From contig CAZKUR010000046.1 of the NCBI GenBank assembly GCA_964556005.1, forward strand, positions 1 to 31,372: a DNA stretch of 31,372 bases. Reading direction: 5' to 3'. The stretch comes from CAZKUR01 sp964556005. GTDB lineage: Bacteria > Bacteroidota > Ignavibacteria > Ignavibacteriales > Ignavibacteriaceae. Within the stretch, counting starts at the first letter, position 1. Each line of letters begins with the position of its first letter. This document shows positions 1 through 7,687 of this stretch, piece after piece. Under the pieces are notes generated by a model. The model was not told where the DNA came from. It saw only the letters and a program-made list of their open reading frames with translations, and did not search any database. The position numbers and the translations under genes are program-made.

Positions 1-73
1 CCTAAAACATGTCAACAAAATTAATAAAGTTGCAGTACAATGATATACTAAAAATATACTTTTTTAAACAAAA

Positions 74-217
74 AAAGATGACATCTTTTGTGCTTCAACT
101 TAAGGTGCAAAAAGATGCCATCTTTATCCCAGCTTAAAAAATAGCTCTGGTAGCCTTTCGGAAATAAGAGATTACATCTTTGCAAATCCACTACCATCGT
201 GAAAAGATGCCATCTCT
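74..217. repeat. Cluster of 15-bp palindromes (AAAGATG-N-CATCTTT)
   Basis: Two perfect copies of an odd-length palindrome, arms AAAGATG and CATCTTT around one variable base, lie at 74-88 (centre A) and 111-125 (centre C). A third copy at 203-217 has one arm mismatch, and a decayed copy lies at 168-182. They fill the 233 bases downstream of the M16 peptidase stop codon, where no gene is visible. They could be small hairpins at a transcript end, a dispersed intergenic repeat, or binding sites for a dimeric regulator of a gene left of the window. The sequence alone does not decide. Confidence 0.6.
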
Positions 218-233
218 ACTAATGATCAAAAAA

Positions 234-2975
234 CTAATCCTGCTGAATTATATTGCCGTCTCCGTCAATGTATTTTACATCATAGCCTAATTGTTTAATA
301 CTATCTTCGATTTTTGATTTATCACCAACGACAACCCAGATGAGATTATCCGGTTTTACAACTCTTTTAGCTGCGGCAACTATTTCATCTTTATTTATAC
401 CATTTATTTTCCCGGCATAGGTATCGTAATAATCATCTGCAAGATTATATGAAACCATATTTATCAACGAGTTGGCAACCCGCCCGTTTGTCTCCCAGCT
501 GCCAGGTAATGATAGCGCATTCTGTTCTTTAACCTGGTTAACTTCGGAGTCAGTAGCAGGCTTCTCGCCTGTAAATTGATTTATTTCTTTCAGCATTTCT
601 TCAATGGATTCTTTTGTTTTATCCGTTTGAACAATTCCGTAATACAAATACGGGCGCTGGCCGCGTGCACTCGGGATAGCGCTGCCTGAACCATACGACC
701 AATGTTTGTCCTCACGTAAATTCATGTTTATCCTCGAAGTAAACATACCGCCGAGAATATCGTTCATTAATTCTATTGCAACATTTTCTTTATCTCCGTA
801 TGGCGGAGCCGTTTCGGCACCAAAGATTATTGAAGATTGAGAAGCGGGCCTATCCATAATATAAATTATCTTTTTATCTTGAAGGGCAACCTCTTTTATT
901 TCCTTTTTAGGAAATTCACCAGGCTTCCAGCTTTCAAATAATTTTTCGAGTTTTGGTTTAATTTCATTCATCGTGACATCGCCGACTATTACCAAAGTTG
1001 CGTTATTCGGTTTGAACCATGTATTATGAAATTTAATCATATCATCGCATGTAAGTTTAGTAACAGTAGATTCATATCCGGAACCGGTGAACGGCATTCC
1101 GTATGGATGATCTTTACCGTAAATTAAACCGGGAACAACCCGCAAGCCCATGCTGAACGGCTGAACTTTTTCTCTTTGAATCCTTACAACGGTTTCTTTA
1201 ATCAGCCTGTCTAATTCCTTTTGCGGAAAAGAAGGATTGAGTATCACATCCGAAAAGAGATTTAACGATTGATCCATATTTGTTTTTAACGATGAAAGAT
1301 TGATAAAAGAATTATCAAGGTTGGAACCGGTATATAAAGTCGCACCAAGCATTTGAAGTTCATCGCTTAATTGAAGAGCATCCATTGATTTTGTCCCTTC
1401 GTCAAGCATGTTCATTGCCATGCCGGCAGTACCTGGAGCAGCAAATTGATCCGATGCATAACCAGCATCAAACATCATAATGAAATTTACAACCGGGATA
1501 GATTTCCTTTCGGCAAGAATTATTTTCATCCCGTTCGAAAGTTTCGCTTTCTGCAGTTTAGGAAATTTTGCTTCCGGCGGTGTCCCGGTTTCCGGAAGAT
1601 TTGAACGATCTACATTACTCGATGTTGTAGAGTATTGTGGGAAAGGATGGATTTCAAGAATATATACTCCGTCGCTAAGCCATTTATTTCCTGAATTTAT
1701 TACATCTTTTACGGTTGTTTCAGCAATATACTTATTGTAAGTTTTGTAGTAATTCGGTGAACCGCCGTATACCATATTCTGGGCAAGGATATCCGACTTA
1801 CCGCCAAATCCGCCGATTCTTTCAATGCCCTTTACGAAGTTTGCAAAATACTGTGTCTTCATTTTCTTCAATTCTTTTTCGGTAGGCCCGTCTTTAAGAA
1901 CTTTTGCAAGTTCCTCATCTATTTCTTTCTCAACTTTAGAAATTTCTACTCCGGGTTTAATATCTGCAACAATAAAAAATTGACTTCCAATTTCACCGGG
2001 TGAGTAATAAGCATAAACGCTCGTTGCAATTTGTTCATCGTAAACAAGACGTTTATACAATCTTGAATTTTTACCCGAAGACAGAACATCGCTTAATAAA
2101 TCAAGATGAGCGGTTTCAATATTGCCCCATTCGGGAATATTCCAAACCATATAAAGCCTTGCCTGTGGAACTCTATCCTGTGCAACCTGCCTTACGGTTC
2201 CCGTACGTTTTGCAACATAGGTTTGATATTTTGCGACCGGAGGGCCGGAAGGAATATCGCCAAAATATTTTTCGATCTTTTCTTTAACTTCATCAGCATT
2301 AATATCACCCGCAATGCAAATTACTGCGTTGGATGCACCGTAATAGTTCTTAAACCATTCATGCACATCATCGAGGGACGCAGCGCTAAGATCGTCCATC
2401 GATCCGATTACCGTCCACGAATAAGGATGGCCTTTGGGATATGTTGCGGTTGTAATCAATTCTCTTGAAATCGCATAAGGTTCATTCTCACCCTGGCGTT
2501 TTTCGTTTTGAACAACGCCGCGCTGTTCATCAAGTTTTGCCTGGTCGATTGCACCGGCAAGGTGACCCATTCTATCTGATTCCATCCAAAGTGTAAGATC
2601 GAAAGCGGAAGTAGGAACCGTTTCGAAATAATTTGTACGGTCTTCATTGGTTGTTCCGTTCAAATCCGTCGAACCGATTTTTTCCATTACCTTGAAATAA
2701 TCGTCGTTGTAGTTTTCACTGCCGTTGAACATCAAATGTTCAAACAAGTGCGCAAAACCTGTTTTACCGGTTTTCTCATTTTTCGAGCCGACATGATACC
2801 ATACATTAAATGCAACGATAGGTGCTTTGTGGTCTTCATGAACAATGAGAGTTAAACCGTTTTTTAAAACAAATTTTTGATAAGGTATGTCGATGTTTTC
2901 AAAATTTTGAGCATAGGAGATACCCATAAAAATTGAAAATATTAGCAAAGCTGATAAGAACGCTTTTAGTTTCAT
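234..2975 (-). CDS. Exported two-domain M16 family zinc metallopeptidase
   Basis: This is a processing-peptidase/insulinase-type (M16) protease of about 913 residues. The start chosen is the ATG at 2975: it has a strong AGAGGGG ribosome site just upstream and begins a clean signal peptide (MKLKAFLSALL to SYAQ, about 23 residues). The frame is open about 37 codons further upstream, but that part is Phe/Lys-rich and unlike the family. The inverted zinc motif HLFEH is at residues 76-80 and the third ligand is in VVQNEKR (Glu158). A second M16-like half (about 500-700) lacks the zinc motif and has a family-like basic/Tyr region, as in other two-domain periplasmic M16 enzymes. It probably degrades peptides in the periplasm or at the outer membrane. 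It stands alone, transcribed away from the signal peptidase genes' stop. Confidence 0.93.
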   Translation of the reverse strand: MKLKAFLSALLIFSIFMGISYAQNFENIDIPYQKFVLKNGLTLIVHEDHKAPIVAFNVWYHVGSKNEKTGKTGFAHLFEHLMFNGSENYNDDYFKVMEKIGSTDLNGTTNEDRTNYFETVPTSAFDLTLWMESDRMGHLAGAIDQAKLDEQRGVVQNEKRQGENEPYAISRELITTATYPKGHPYSWTVIGSMDDLSAASLDDVHEWFKNYYGASNAVICIAGDINADEVKEKIEKYFGDIPSGPPVAKYQTYVAKRTGTVRQVAQDRVPQARLYMVWNIPEWGNIETAHLDLLSDVLSSGKNSRLYKRLVYDEQIATSVYAYYSPGEIGSQFFIVADIKPGVEISKVEKEIDEELAKVLKDGPTEKELKKMKTQYFANFVKGIERIGGFGGKSDILAQNMVYGGSPNYYKTYNKYIAETTVKDVINSGNKWLSDGVYILEIHPFPQYSTTSSNVDRSNLPETGTPPEAKFPKLQKAKLSNGMKIILAERKSIPVVNFIMMFDAGYASDQFAAPGTAGMAMNMLDEGTKSMDALQLSDELQMLGATLYTGSNLDNSFINLSSLKTNMDQSLNLFSDVILNPSFPQKELDRLIKETVVRIQREKVQPFSMGLRVVPGLIYGKDHPYGMPFTGSGYESTVTKLTCDDMIKFHNTWFKPNNATLVIVGDVTMNEIKPKLEKLFESWKPGEFPKKEIKEVALQDKKIIYIMDRPASQSSIIFGAETAPPYGDKENVAIELMNDILGGMFTSRINMNLREDKHWSYGSGSAIPSARGQRPYLYYGIVQTDKTKESIEEMLKEINQFTGEKPATDSEVNQVKEQNALSLPGSWETNGRVANSLINMVSYNLADDYYDTYAGKINGINKDEIVAAAKRVVKPDNLIWVVVGDKSKIEDSIKQLGYDVKYIDGDGNIIQQD

Positions 2976-3205
2976 AACCCCTCTTAAGTTGTGAATGTAA
3001 ATTAGAAAGAATTTTTTAAAATTAGATTTTGATGTTTTTATAAATATAAATCGGTTTAATTTAACTAATGTTTTGATAAAAATCATTTAATTACTGATGT
3101 AAAATCATAAAAACAGATAAAAGGATTTTTTTGTAAAAGAAAGGGTTGTAACTAAGACGAAAGGTAAGAATTACAATATGTTCCCGGATTCTCCTGCTTG
3201 CTGTT

Positions 3206-4141
3206 TTAATGTAACAAAAATAACACTCTGTCCAGCCTGATGGAACCTATTAACTTAAAGAAATCGGTAAAGGGAATATCTCTATTCCACGAAAAAAGAG
3301 TGATAAAAGCCTGGGCAACTACTGCGTCTCTCGGAACAAATCCCCAAAAGCGGCTGTCGAGACTATTGTCCCGATTATCTCCCATCATAAAATAATAATT
3401 CTTTTTAAAGGTGTAGGATGTTACCGGTTTTCCTTCGATTTCTACATGGCTGTCTTTCACAGTAACTACTCTTTTCCCATACTCACGGTCTATAGTTGTT
3501 GCCCATCTTTCAACATTAGAGGGATTTAATTTAATTGTGTATCCTTTTTTCGGAACTATCAAAGGCCCGTAATTATCTTTATTCCATGGCATTCCTTTGG
3601 GAAATATATCCGGATTGTAAATATATTTAGGAGTCGGTAAAGAGCCCAAATATTTTATATGTGTAGGAATCGGTAATTGTTTGCCGTTTACGAATACTAC
3701 TTTATCGATTATCCTAATTGTATCGCCCGGTAAACCGATACATCGTTTTACATAATCGACTCCGACATCGGCAGCTTTTATCCGGTCGCGCATACCGGGA
3801 AATTCAAATACTACAATATCTCCGCGGTGAGGATCCCGCAAAGCAGGTAAACGAAAATGCGGAATTGCAATATCGGTAAAGGGAATATACCTCGGAGAAG
3901 TAGAACCGTAAACGAATTTATTAACAAGTACGAAATCTCCAACTAATATCGTATCCTCCATCGAGCCGGTTGGAATTCTTGTATTTTGAACGACAAAGGT
4001 TATAATTAAAAAAGCTGCAACGGCTGCGAAAACGAGCTGCCGAAAAAATTCTTTGGCTTTCTCTTTTGGTGTCTCCGGTTTTTTCTTTTCTTCTTCCGTT
4101 TTGATTCTAAAATTTTTTTTTACAATATCTTTAAAGGACAA
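3206..4141 (-). CDS. lepB: Signal peptidase I, downstream copy of a tandem pair
   Basis: This is a type I signal peptidase (S26A) that cleaves signal peptides on the outer face of the inner membrane. It has 311 residues: a basic N-terminus, one membrane segment at about 35-52, the catalytic serine in IPTGSMEDT (Ser60), the general-base lysine in YVKRCIGLPGD (Lys132) and box E (MGDNRDNSLDSRFWG, about 253-267). A long insert of about 80 residues lies between boxes D and E. The start is a TTG. The next in-frame ATG lies after the catalytic serine, and the upstream paralogue has the same TTG, so the rare start is probably real. It lies 28 bases downstream of that paralogue and is probably co-transcribed with it. 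Confidence 0.95.
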   Translation of the reverse strand: MSFKDIVKKNFRIKTEEEKKKPETPKEKAKEFFRQLVFAAVAAFLIITFVVQNTRIPTGSMEDTILVGDFVLVNKFVYGSTSPRYIPFTDIAIPHFRLPALRDPHRGDIVVFEFPGMRDRIKAADVGVDYVKRCIGLPGDTIRIIDKVVFVNGKQLPIPTHIKYLGSLPTPKYIYNPDIFPKGMPWNKDNYGPLIVPKKGYTIKLNPSNVERWATTIDREYGKRVVTVKDSHVEIEGKPVTSYTFKKNYYFMMGDNRDNSLDSRFWGFVPRDAVVAQAFITLFSWNRDIPFTDFFKLIGSIRLDRVLFLLH

Positions 4142-4169
4142 TTTTTTTTCCGAATTTTTAACGCTATTT

Positions 4170-5105
4170 TTAATGCAACAATTTTAAAACTCTATCCAGC
4201 CTAATAGATCCGATTAACCTGAAAAAATCTGTAAAAGGGATATCACGGTTCCAGGAAAATAAGGTTATAAAAGCTTCACCCACTACTGCATCCCTTGGAA
4301 CAAATCCCCAGAAACGGCTGTCCAGACTATCATCCCGATTATCTCCCATCATAAAATAATAGTTTTTTTTGAAAGTGTAAGATGTTACCGGTTTGCCTTC
4401 GATCTCTACCTGGTTGCCTCTTAGTTCAACTACTCTTTTCCCGTATTCGCGGTCTATCGTAATTGCCCATCTTTCAACATTAGTTGCATCTAATTTTATT
4501 GTATATCCTTTTTTAGGAATAATCAACGGACCGTAATTGTCCTCATTCCATGGCATACCTTTGGGGAAAATTCTCGGTTCTGGAATGTAAGCCGGTCTAG
4601 GAAACGCACTTAAATATTTTATATGTTCCGGGATACGCATCATTTTCCCGTTTACAAATACGACTTTGTTGATAACACGGATAGTATCGCCGGGCAATCC
4701 GACGCAGCGTTTTACATAGTTCACACCTACATCTGCAGCCTTTATCCTGTCGCGCATACCGGGAAATTCAAAAACTACAATATCACCGCGGTGAGGATCT
4801 CGCAAAGCAGGGAGTTCGAAATGCGGAAGCGCAATATCTGTAAAAGGAATGTATCTCGGTGAAGTGGAACCGTAAATAAATTTATTAACAAGTACGAAAT
4901 CTCCAACTAATATCGTATCCTCCATCGAGCCGGTAGGAATTCTTGTATTTTGAATGACAAAAGTAATAATTAAAAATGCAGCAATAGCCGCAAAAAATAG
5001 CTGCTGGAAAAAATCTTTTGCTTTTTCTTTTGATGTTCTGATTTTTTTCTTTTCTTCTTCCGATTTAATGCCGAGGAATTTTTTGAGGCCGTCTTTAAAG
5101 GACAA
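4170..5105 (-). CDS. lepB: Signal peptidase I, upstream copy of a tandem pair
   Basis: This is a second S26A signal peptidase of the same length as its downstream neighbour. A gapless hand comparison gives about 261 of 311 identical residues. All active-site boxes are intact: Ser60 in IPTGSMEDT, Lys132 in YVKRCVGLPGD and box E with MGDNRDDSLDSRFWG. The single N-terminal membrane segment spans about 35-52. The differences cluster in the first 35 residues and around 155-180, between boxes D and E. Translation starts at TTG, about nine bases after a CGGAG ribosome site, with no in-frame ATG before the catalytic serine. Both copies look functional, so this is a recent tandem duplication with possible specialisation for different export substrates. 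Confidence 0.95.
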   Translation of the reverse strand: MSFKDGLKKFLGIKSEEEKKKIRTSKEKAKDFFQQLFFAAIAAFLIITFVIQNTRIPTGSMEDTILVGDFVLVNKFIYGSTSPRYIPFTDIALPHFELPALRDPHRGDIVVFEFPGMRDRIKAADVGVNYVKRCVGLPGDTIRVINKVVFVNGKMMRIPEHIKYLSAFPRPAYIPEPRIFPKGMPWNEDNYGPLIIPKKGYTIKLDATNVERWAITIDREYGKRVVELRGNQVEIEGKPVTSYTFKKNYYFMMGDNRDDSLDSRFWGFVPRDAVVGEAFITLFSWNRDIPFTDFFRLIGSIRLDRVLKLLH

Positions 5106-5550
5106 TTCTTTTACTCCGAATTTTTAGAATAATTTTTTTTACGAATCTTTAATCTAATAATTTTTTGTTTACGATAATAAGCAAAAATTAGATAAAAGCC
5201 ATCATTTCTTTTTTATCTCATGCAGAGTATTTTTGGACAATCCCTGATTTTGCTCCCCTTCTTTTAGTATTTTAAGCAAATATTTTGCAGAATTTACAAT
5301 TAGTTTTGATATAATACCTTCCTTTATAAAAGGAAAGTCTTGAGTTATATTTTATTTTGTAGAGGGAAGCATTTGAGAATTGTCTTAAATTCACTGAAGA
5401 GTAATAAAATTTTATTAGTTACACTGGGTACCACAAAGTTTGCACAGAGTGTAAGATTATATAGTATTTTCTGTGGTACTTTGTGTAATAAAAATTATTA
5501 ATAGAGCAAATTTTAATTCTTAATTTCGAGTACTAAATTTTAGAACGAAA
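5106..5550. other. 445-base gene-free stretch upstream of the signal peptidases
   Basis: No open frame with coding character is visible on either strand. The stretch lies between the stop of the M23 gene and the TTG of the upstream signal peptidase, so it should contain the promoter of the signal peptidase pair. I cannot point to a convincing promoter. Its one clear structure is the inverted repeat at 5419-5488, listed separately. Confidence 0.5.
5419..5488. repeat. 70-bp inverted-repeat element with CTTTGTG-type words
   Basis: The left arm TTACACTGGGTACCACA (5419-5435) and the right arm TGTGGTACTTTGTGTAA (5472-5488) are inverted copies matching at 14 of 17 positions. The interior carries GCACAGAGTG and a short AT-rich loop. 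This is a small palindromic intergenic element. Its CTTTGTG/CACAGAG vocabulary resembles that of the element at 17997-18091. It could fold as a long hairpin on either strand. Confidence 0.6.
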
Positions 5551-6864
5551 TTAGAAATTCGAATTAGCAGAACTCTTTGTATTTTCCAGCTTGTTTGCAA
5601 TTTGTTCATCATTAAAATGAATTGTATCAAGCTCCCCGACTATTAACCCTTTTGTGCTGTCAAACTGTGATAAATATTCTTCATCAATAGGTTTTGATGC
5701 AGGAAACTTTTGTTTAAAAGGATCTACCTGCATTCCATTTTTCCAGAATCTGTAGCACACATGCGGGCCAGTAGCTTCTCCCGTCATTCCGACATAACCA
5801 ATTACCTGTCCCTGCTTAACTGCAACTCCCGGATGAATACCTGCTGCTATTTTGGACATATGCAGATATTGAGTAGAATAAACACTGTTGTGTCTTATCT
5901 TTACAAAATTTCCGTTGAACCTCGAATAAGTTGCTTCGGTAACAACGCCGTCCCCGGTTGAATGAATCGGTGTTCCAGTCGGTGCGGCAAAATCGGTTCC
6001 TAAGTGAGGTTTGATTCTATGTTCAATCGGATGATACCTGTGCATGGAATATCTTGATGTAATGTGACTGAACTTTAACGGTGCTTTGAGAAATGCTTTC
6101 CGCAAACTTTTTCCGTTTTCATCATAGAACTGTCCGCCGTCGCCGTCATCAAAAGGAATAGCATAAAAATCTTCACCGTGATAGTTAAAACATGCTCCTA
6201 AAATATTTCCGATTCCTACCGGCTGATTGTCGACATACTTTTCTTCATAAATTACTTTGAACCTGTCCCCTTTTTGAATATGGTAAAAATCAACCTGCCA
6301 CGCATAAATTTCAGCTAATTTATCGACGAGTTCGGGATCGACATCCTGTTTTGTTAATGCAACGTAAAGTGAATGGTTGATAATTCCGCTGGCTGTTTTT
6401 CTTTTTACAATAACTTCTTTTTTCCCGGTATATACCTTCAGCGAATCACGAAAATCTAACACAGCATAATCAACCGGACTTTCTTCGTACACAAAATATT
6501 CAAGCTCATCCGTCGAATCGATTCCGGAATAAGCATAATAAGCTTTCCCGCTGACTATTTTCCTAACATCAAAAATATTTTTATCAATAAAATTTATCTG
6601 GCTGAATTTATCAGATGGAAGATTGTATTGTGAAAGTAAATCGGAAAGAGTTTCATTCGGCTTTATTACACCGTTAGCAACAGTCACGGAATCGATTGGA
6701 ATTCCAAATTCATTTAACTTTGGTTTTAGTACAGTTGCAGCCTTTTTATCATCCATATTTCTACCCTTTGTAACCGTATCCCTTAAGAGAAAGTAAGAAA
6801 TCAAAAGCAATGCAATTGAATAAAAAGCAATCAGAAATAAATTAGTTTTCTTTTTCCTAGACAT
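5551..6864 (-). CDS. M23 family peptidoglycan DD-metalloendopeptidase
   Basis: This is a membrane-anchored or exported murein hydrolase of 437 residues. It has a basic N-terminus, one hydrophobic segment at about 8-27, an extended LysM/OapA-like and beta-rich middle (about 50-260) and a C-terminal LytM/M23 domain at about 275-385. Zinc ligands His287 and Asp291 are in the HLGTDFAAP block and a conserved His335 is in YLHMS. The usual HxH motif reads GPHVCYRFW, so the second histidine, normally the third zinc ligand, is Cys370. The start ATG is preceded by CCGGAG. By analogy with MepM-type enzymes it should cut peptide cross-links in growing peptidoglycan. It is a single gene, divergent from the DUF4286 gene. 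Confidence 0.9.
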   Translation of the reverse strand: MSRKKKTNLFLIAFYSIALLLISYFLLRDTVTKGRNMDDKKAATVLKPKLNEFGIPIDSVTVANGVIKPNETLSDLLSQYNLPSDKFSQINFIDKNIFDVRKIVSGKAYYAYSGIDSTDELEYFVYEESPVDYAVLDFRDSLKVYTGKKEVIVKRKTASGIINHSLYVALTKQDVDPELVDKLAEIYAWQVDFYHIQKGDRFKVIYEEKYVDNQPVGIGNILGACFNYHGEDFYAIPFDDGDGGQFYDENGKSLRKAFLKAPLKFSHITSRYSMHRYHPIEHRIKPHLGTDFAAPTGTPIHSTGDGVVTEATYSRFNGNFVKIRHNSVYSTQYLHMSKIAAGIHPGVAVKQGQVIGYVGMTGEATGPHVCYRFWKNGMQVDPFKQKFPASKPIDEEYLSQFDSTKGLIVGELDTIHFNDEQIANKLENTKSSANSNF

Positions 6865-7191
6865 CAGCTCCGGCTTTAAGTAAATAAATCATTTTCTCAG
6901 CACAAATAAAAACGATTAATGTAATAATTTCAACCTATTTGAGTAAAATTTAAAAATTACCTCTAATAAAAAATAATAAATAAGACCGGAGTTATTTCCT
7001 AAAAAAATACATTCTTTGACTTTAAAACAGCCCCATTAAAGGAATTTGATTATTATTTTACAGGTTTATTTTCTCTGATAAATGTTAAGAATTTAAGAAA
7101 AAAATTTTAGCAGGAGAGTTTAATATTTTTTAATTTAGCTGATGAAATAAAATCCCTTAACTTATTTCTATTAAATTAAAAGTGTAACTAA
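6865..7191. other. 327-base divergent intergenic region
   Basis: This AT-rich spacer lies between two divergently transcribed genes (M23 peptidase and DUF4286 protein) and must hold both promoters. I see no gene, no strong hairpin and no repeat in it. A TTTG word at about 7014 followed by other TTTG-like words is compatible with a Bacteroidota-type promoter, but such words are too common here to assign one. Confidence 0.4.
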
Positions 7192-7497
7192 ATGATAATT
7201 TACAGTGTAACAATAATCGTTAAAAAAGAAGTTGAAAAGGAATGGCTCGAGTGGATGAAGAACACACATATTCAAAATATCATTAAGACCGGATATTTTG
7301 CAAGTTCAAAAATGTTTAAAATTCTCATCCCTTCCGGTGTTCCAGATGAAATTACTTATATGGTTCAATACGAGACCGATTCCTTTGAGAAATACAAGGA
7401 GTATTCCGAAAAAGAAGCATCGAGACTTCAGAGAGAACACGCCTCAAAGTTTCTCGGTAAATTTACAGCCGCACGAGCTATCATGGAAGAAATTTAA
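7192..7497 (+). CDS. DUF4286 family protein
   Basis: This is a small soluble protein of 101 residues matching the DUF4286 family, which has a ferredoxin-like alpha-beta fold. Visible family features are the N-terminal strand MIIYSVTIIV, the W-x-x-W-M segment EKEWLEWMKNTHI (about 16-28), the TGYFASSKMFKIL block (33-45) and YMVQYETDS (56-64). The C-terminus is amphipathic and charged. No catalytic residues are recognisable and the function of the family is unknown. It has no signal peptide or membrane segment. The gene stands alone, with a weak ribosome site (AAGTGTAACTAA) before the ATG. Confidence 0.85.
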   Translation: MIIYSVTIIVKKEVEKEWLEWMKNTHIQNIIKTGYFASSKMFKILIPSGVPDEITYMVQYETDSFEKYKEYSEKEASRLQREHASKFLGKFTAARAIMEEI

Positions 7498-7508
7498 TTC
7501 AAAATCAA

Positions 7509-7538
7509 CCTACCTACAATAAAGTTTCGGTAGGCAGG
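7509..7538 (+). terminator. Possible hairpin terminator after the DUF4286 gene
   Basis: CCTACCTAC (7509-7517) and GTAGGCAGG (7530-7538) pair over nine positions with one mismatch around a 12-base loop, 12 bases after the stop codon. An A/T-rich tail without a clean T run follows. It may be a weak terminator or a remnant of a palindromic repeat. Confidence 0.35.
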
Positions 7539-7687
7539 AAATCAAAATTAAATTTATCCATAGAAGCTTCAGCGTAGATGGAAAGTCAAAGGACTATCTT
7601 CTCTTTGGCCATTATGAACAGACTTAAGAATTGATTCTTCCAAACTATGCTATTAATATTTTTAATTTTGTCCATCCCCGGAGATTT

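Noticed and set aside
1..233. Possible CRISPR array from the repeated AAGATG...CATCTTT words
   Set aside because: Repeats are only 15 bases, irregularly spaced, partly decayed and without uniform spacers or cas genes.
1480..2647. Several frames inside the M16 gene (both strands)
   Set aside because: They lie fully inside a clear family protein on the minus strand and show no family character.
2976..3086. N-terminal extension of the M16 peptidase
   Set aside because: The internal ATG at 2975 has AGAGGGG upstream and a clear signal peptide; the extension has neither.
7631..7687. TTG-started N-terminal extension of the M1 aminopeptidase
   Set aside because: The ATG at 7688 has a CGGAG site and opens a normal signal peptide, which the extension would bury.
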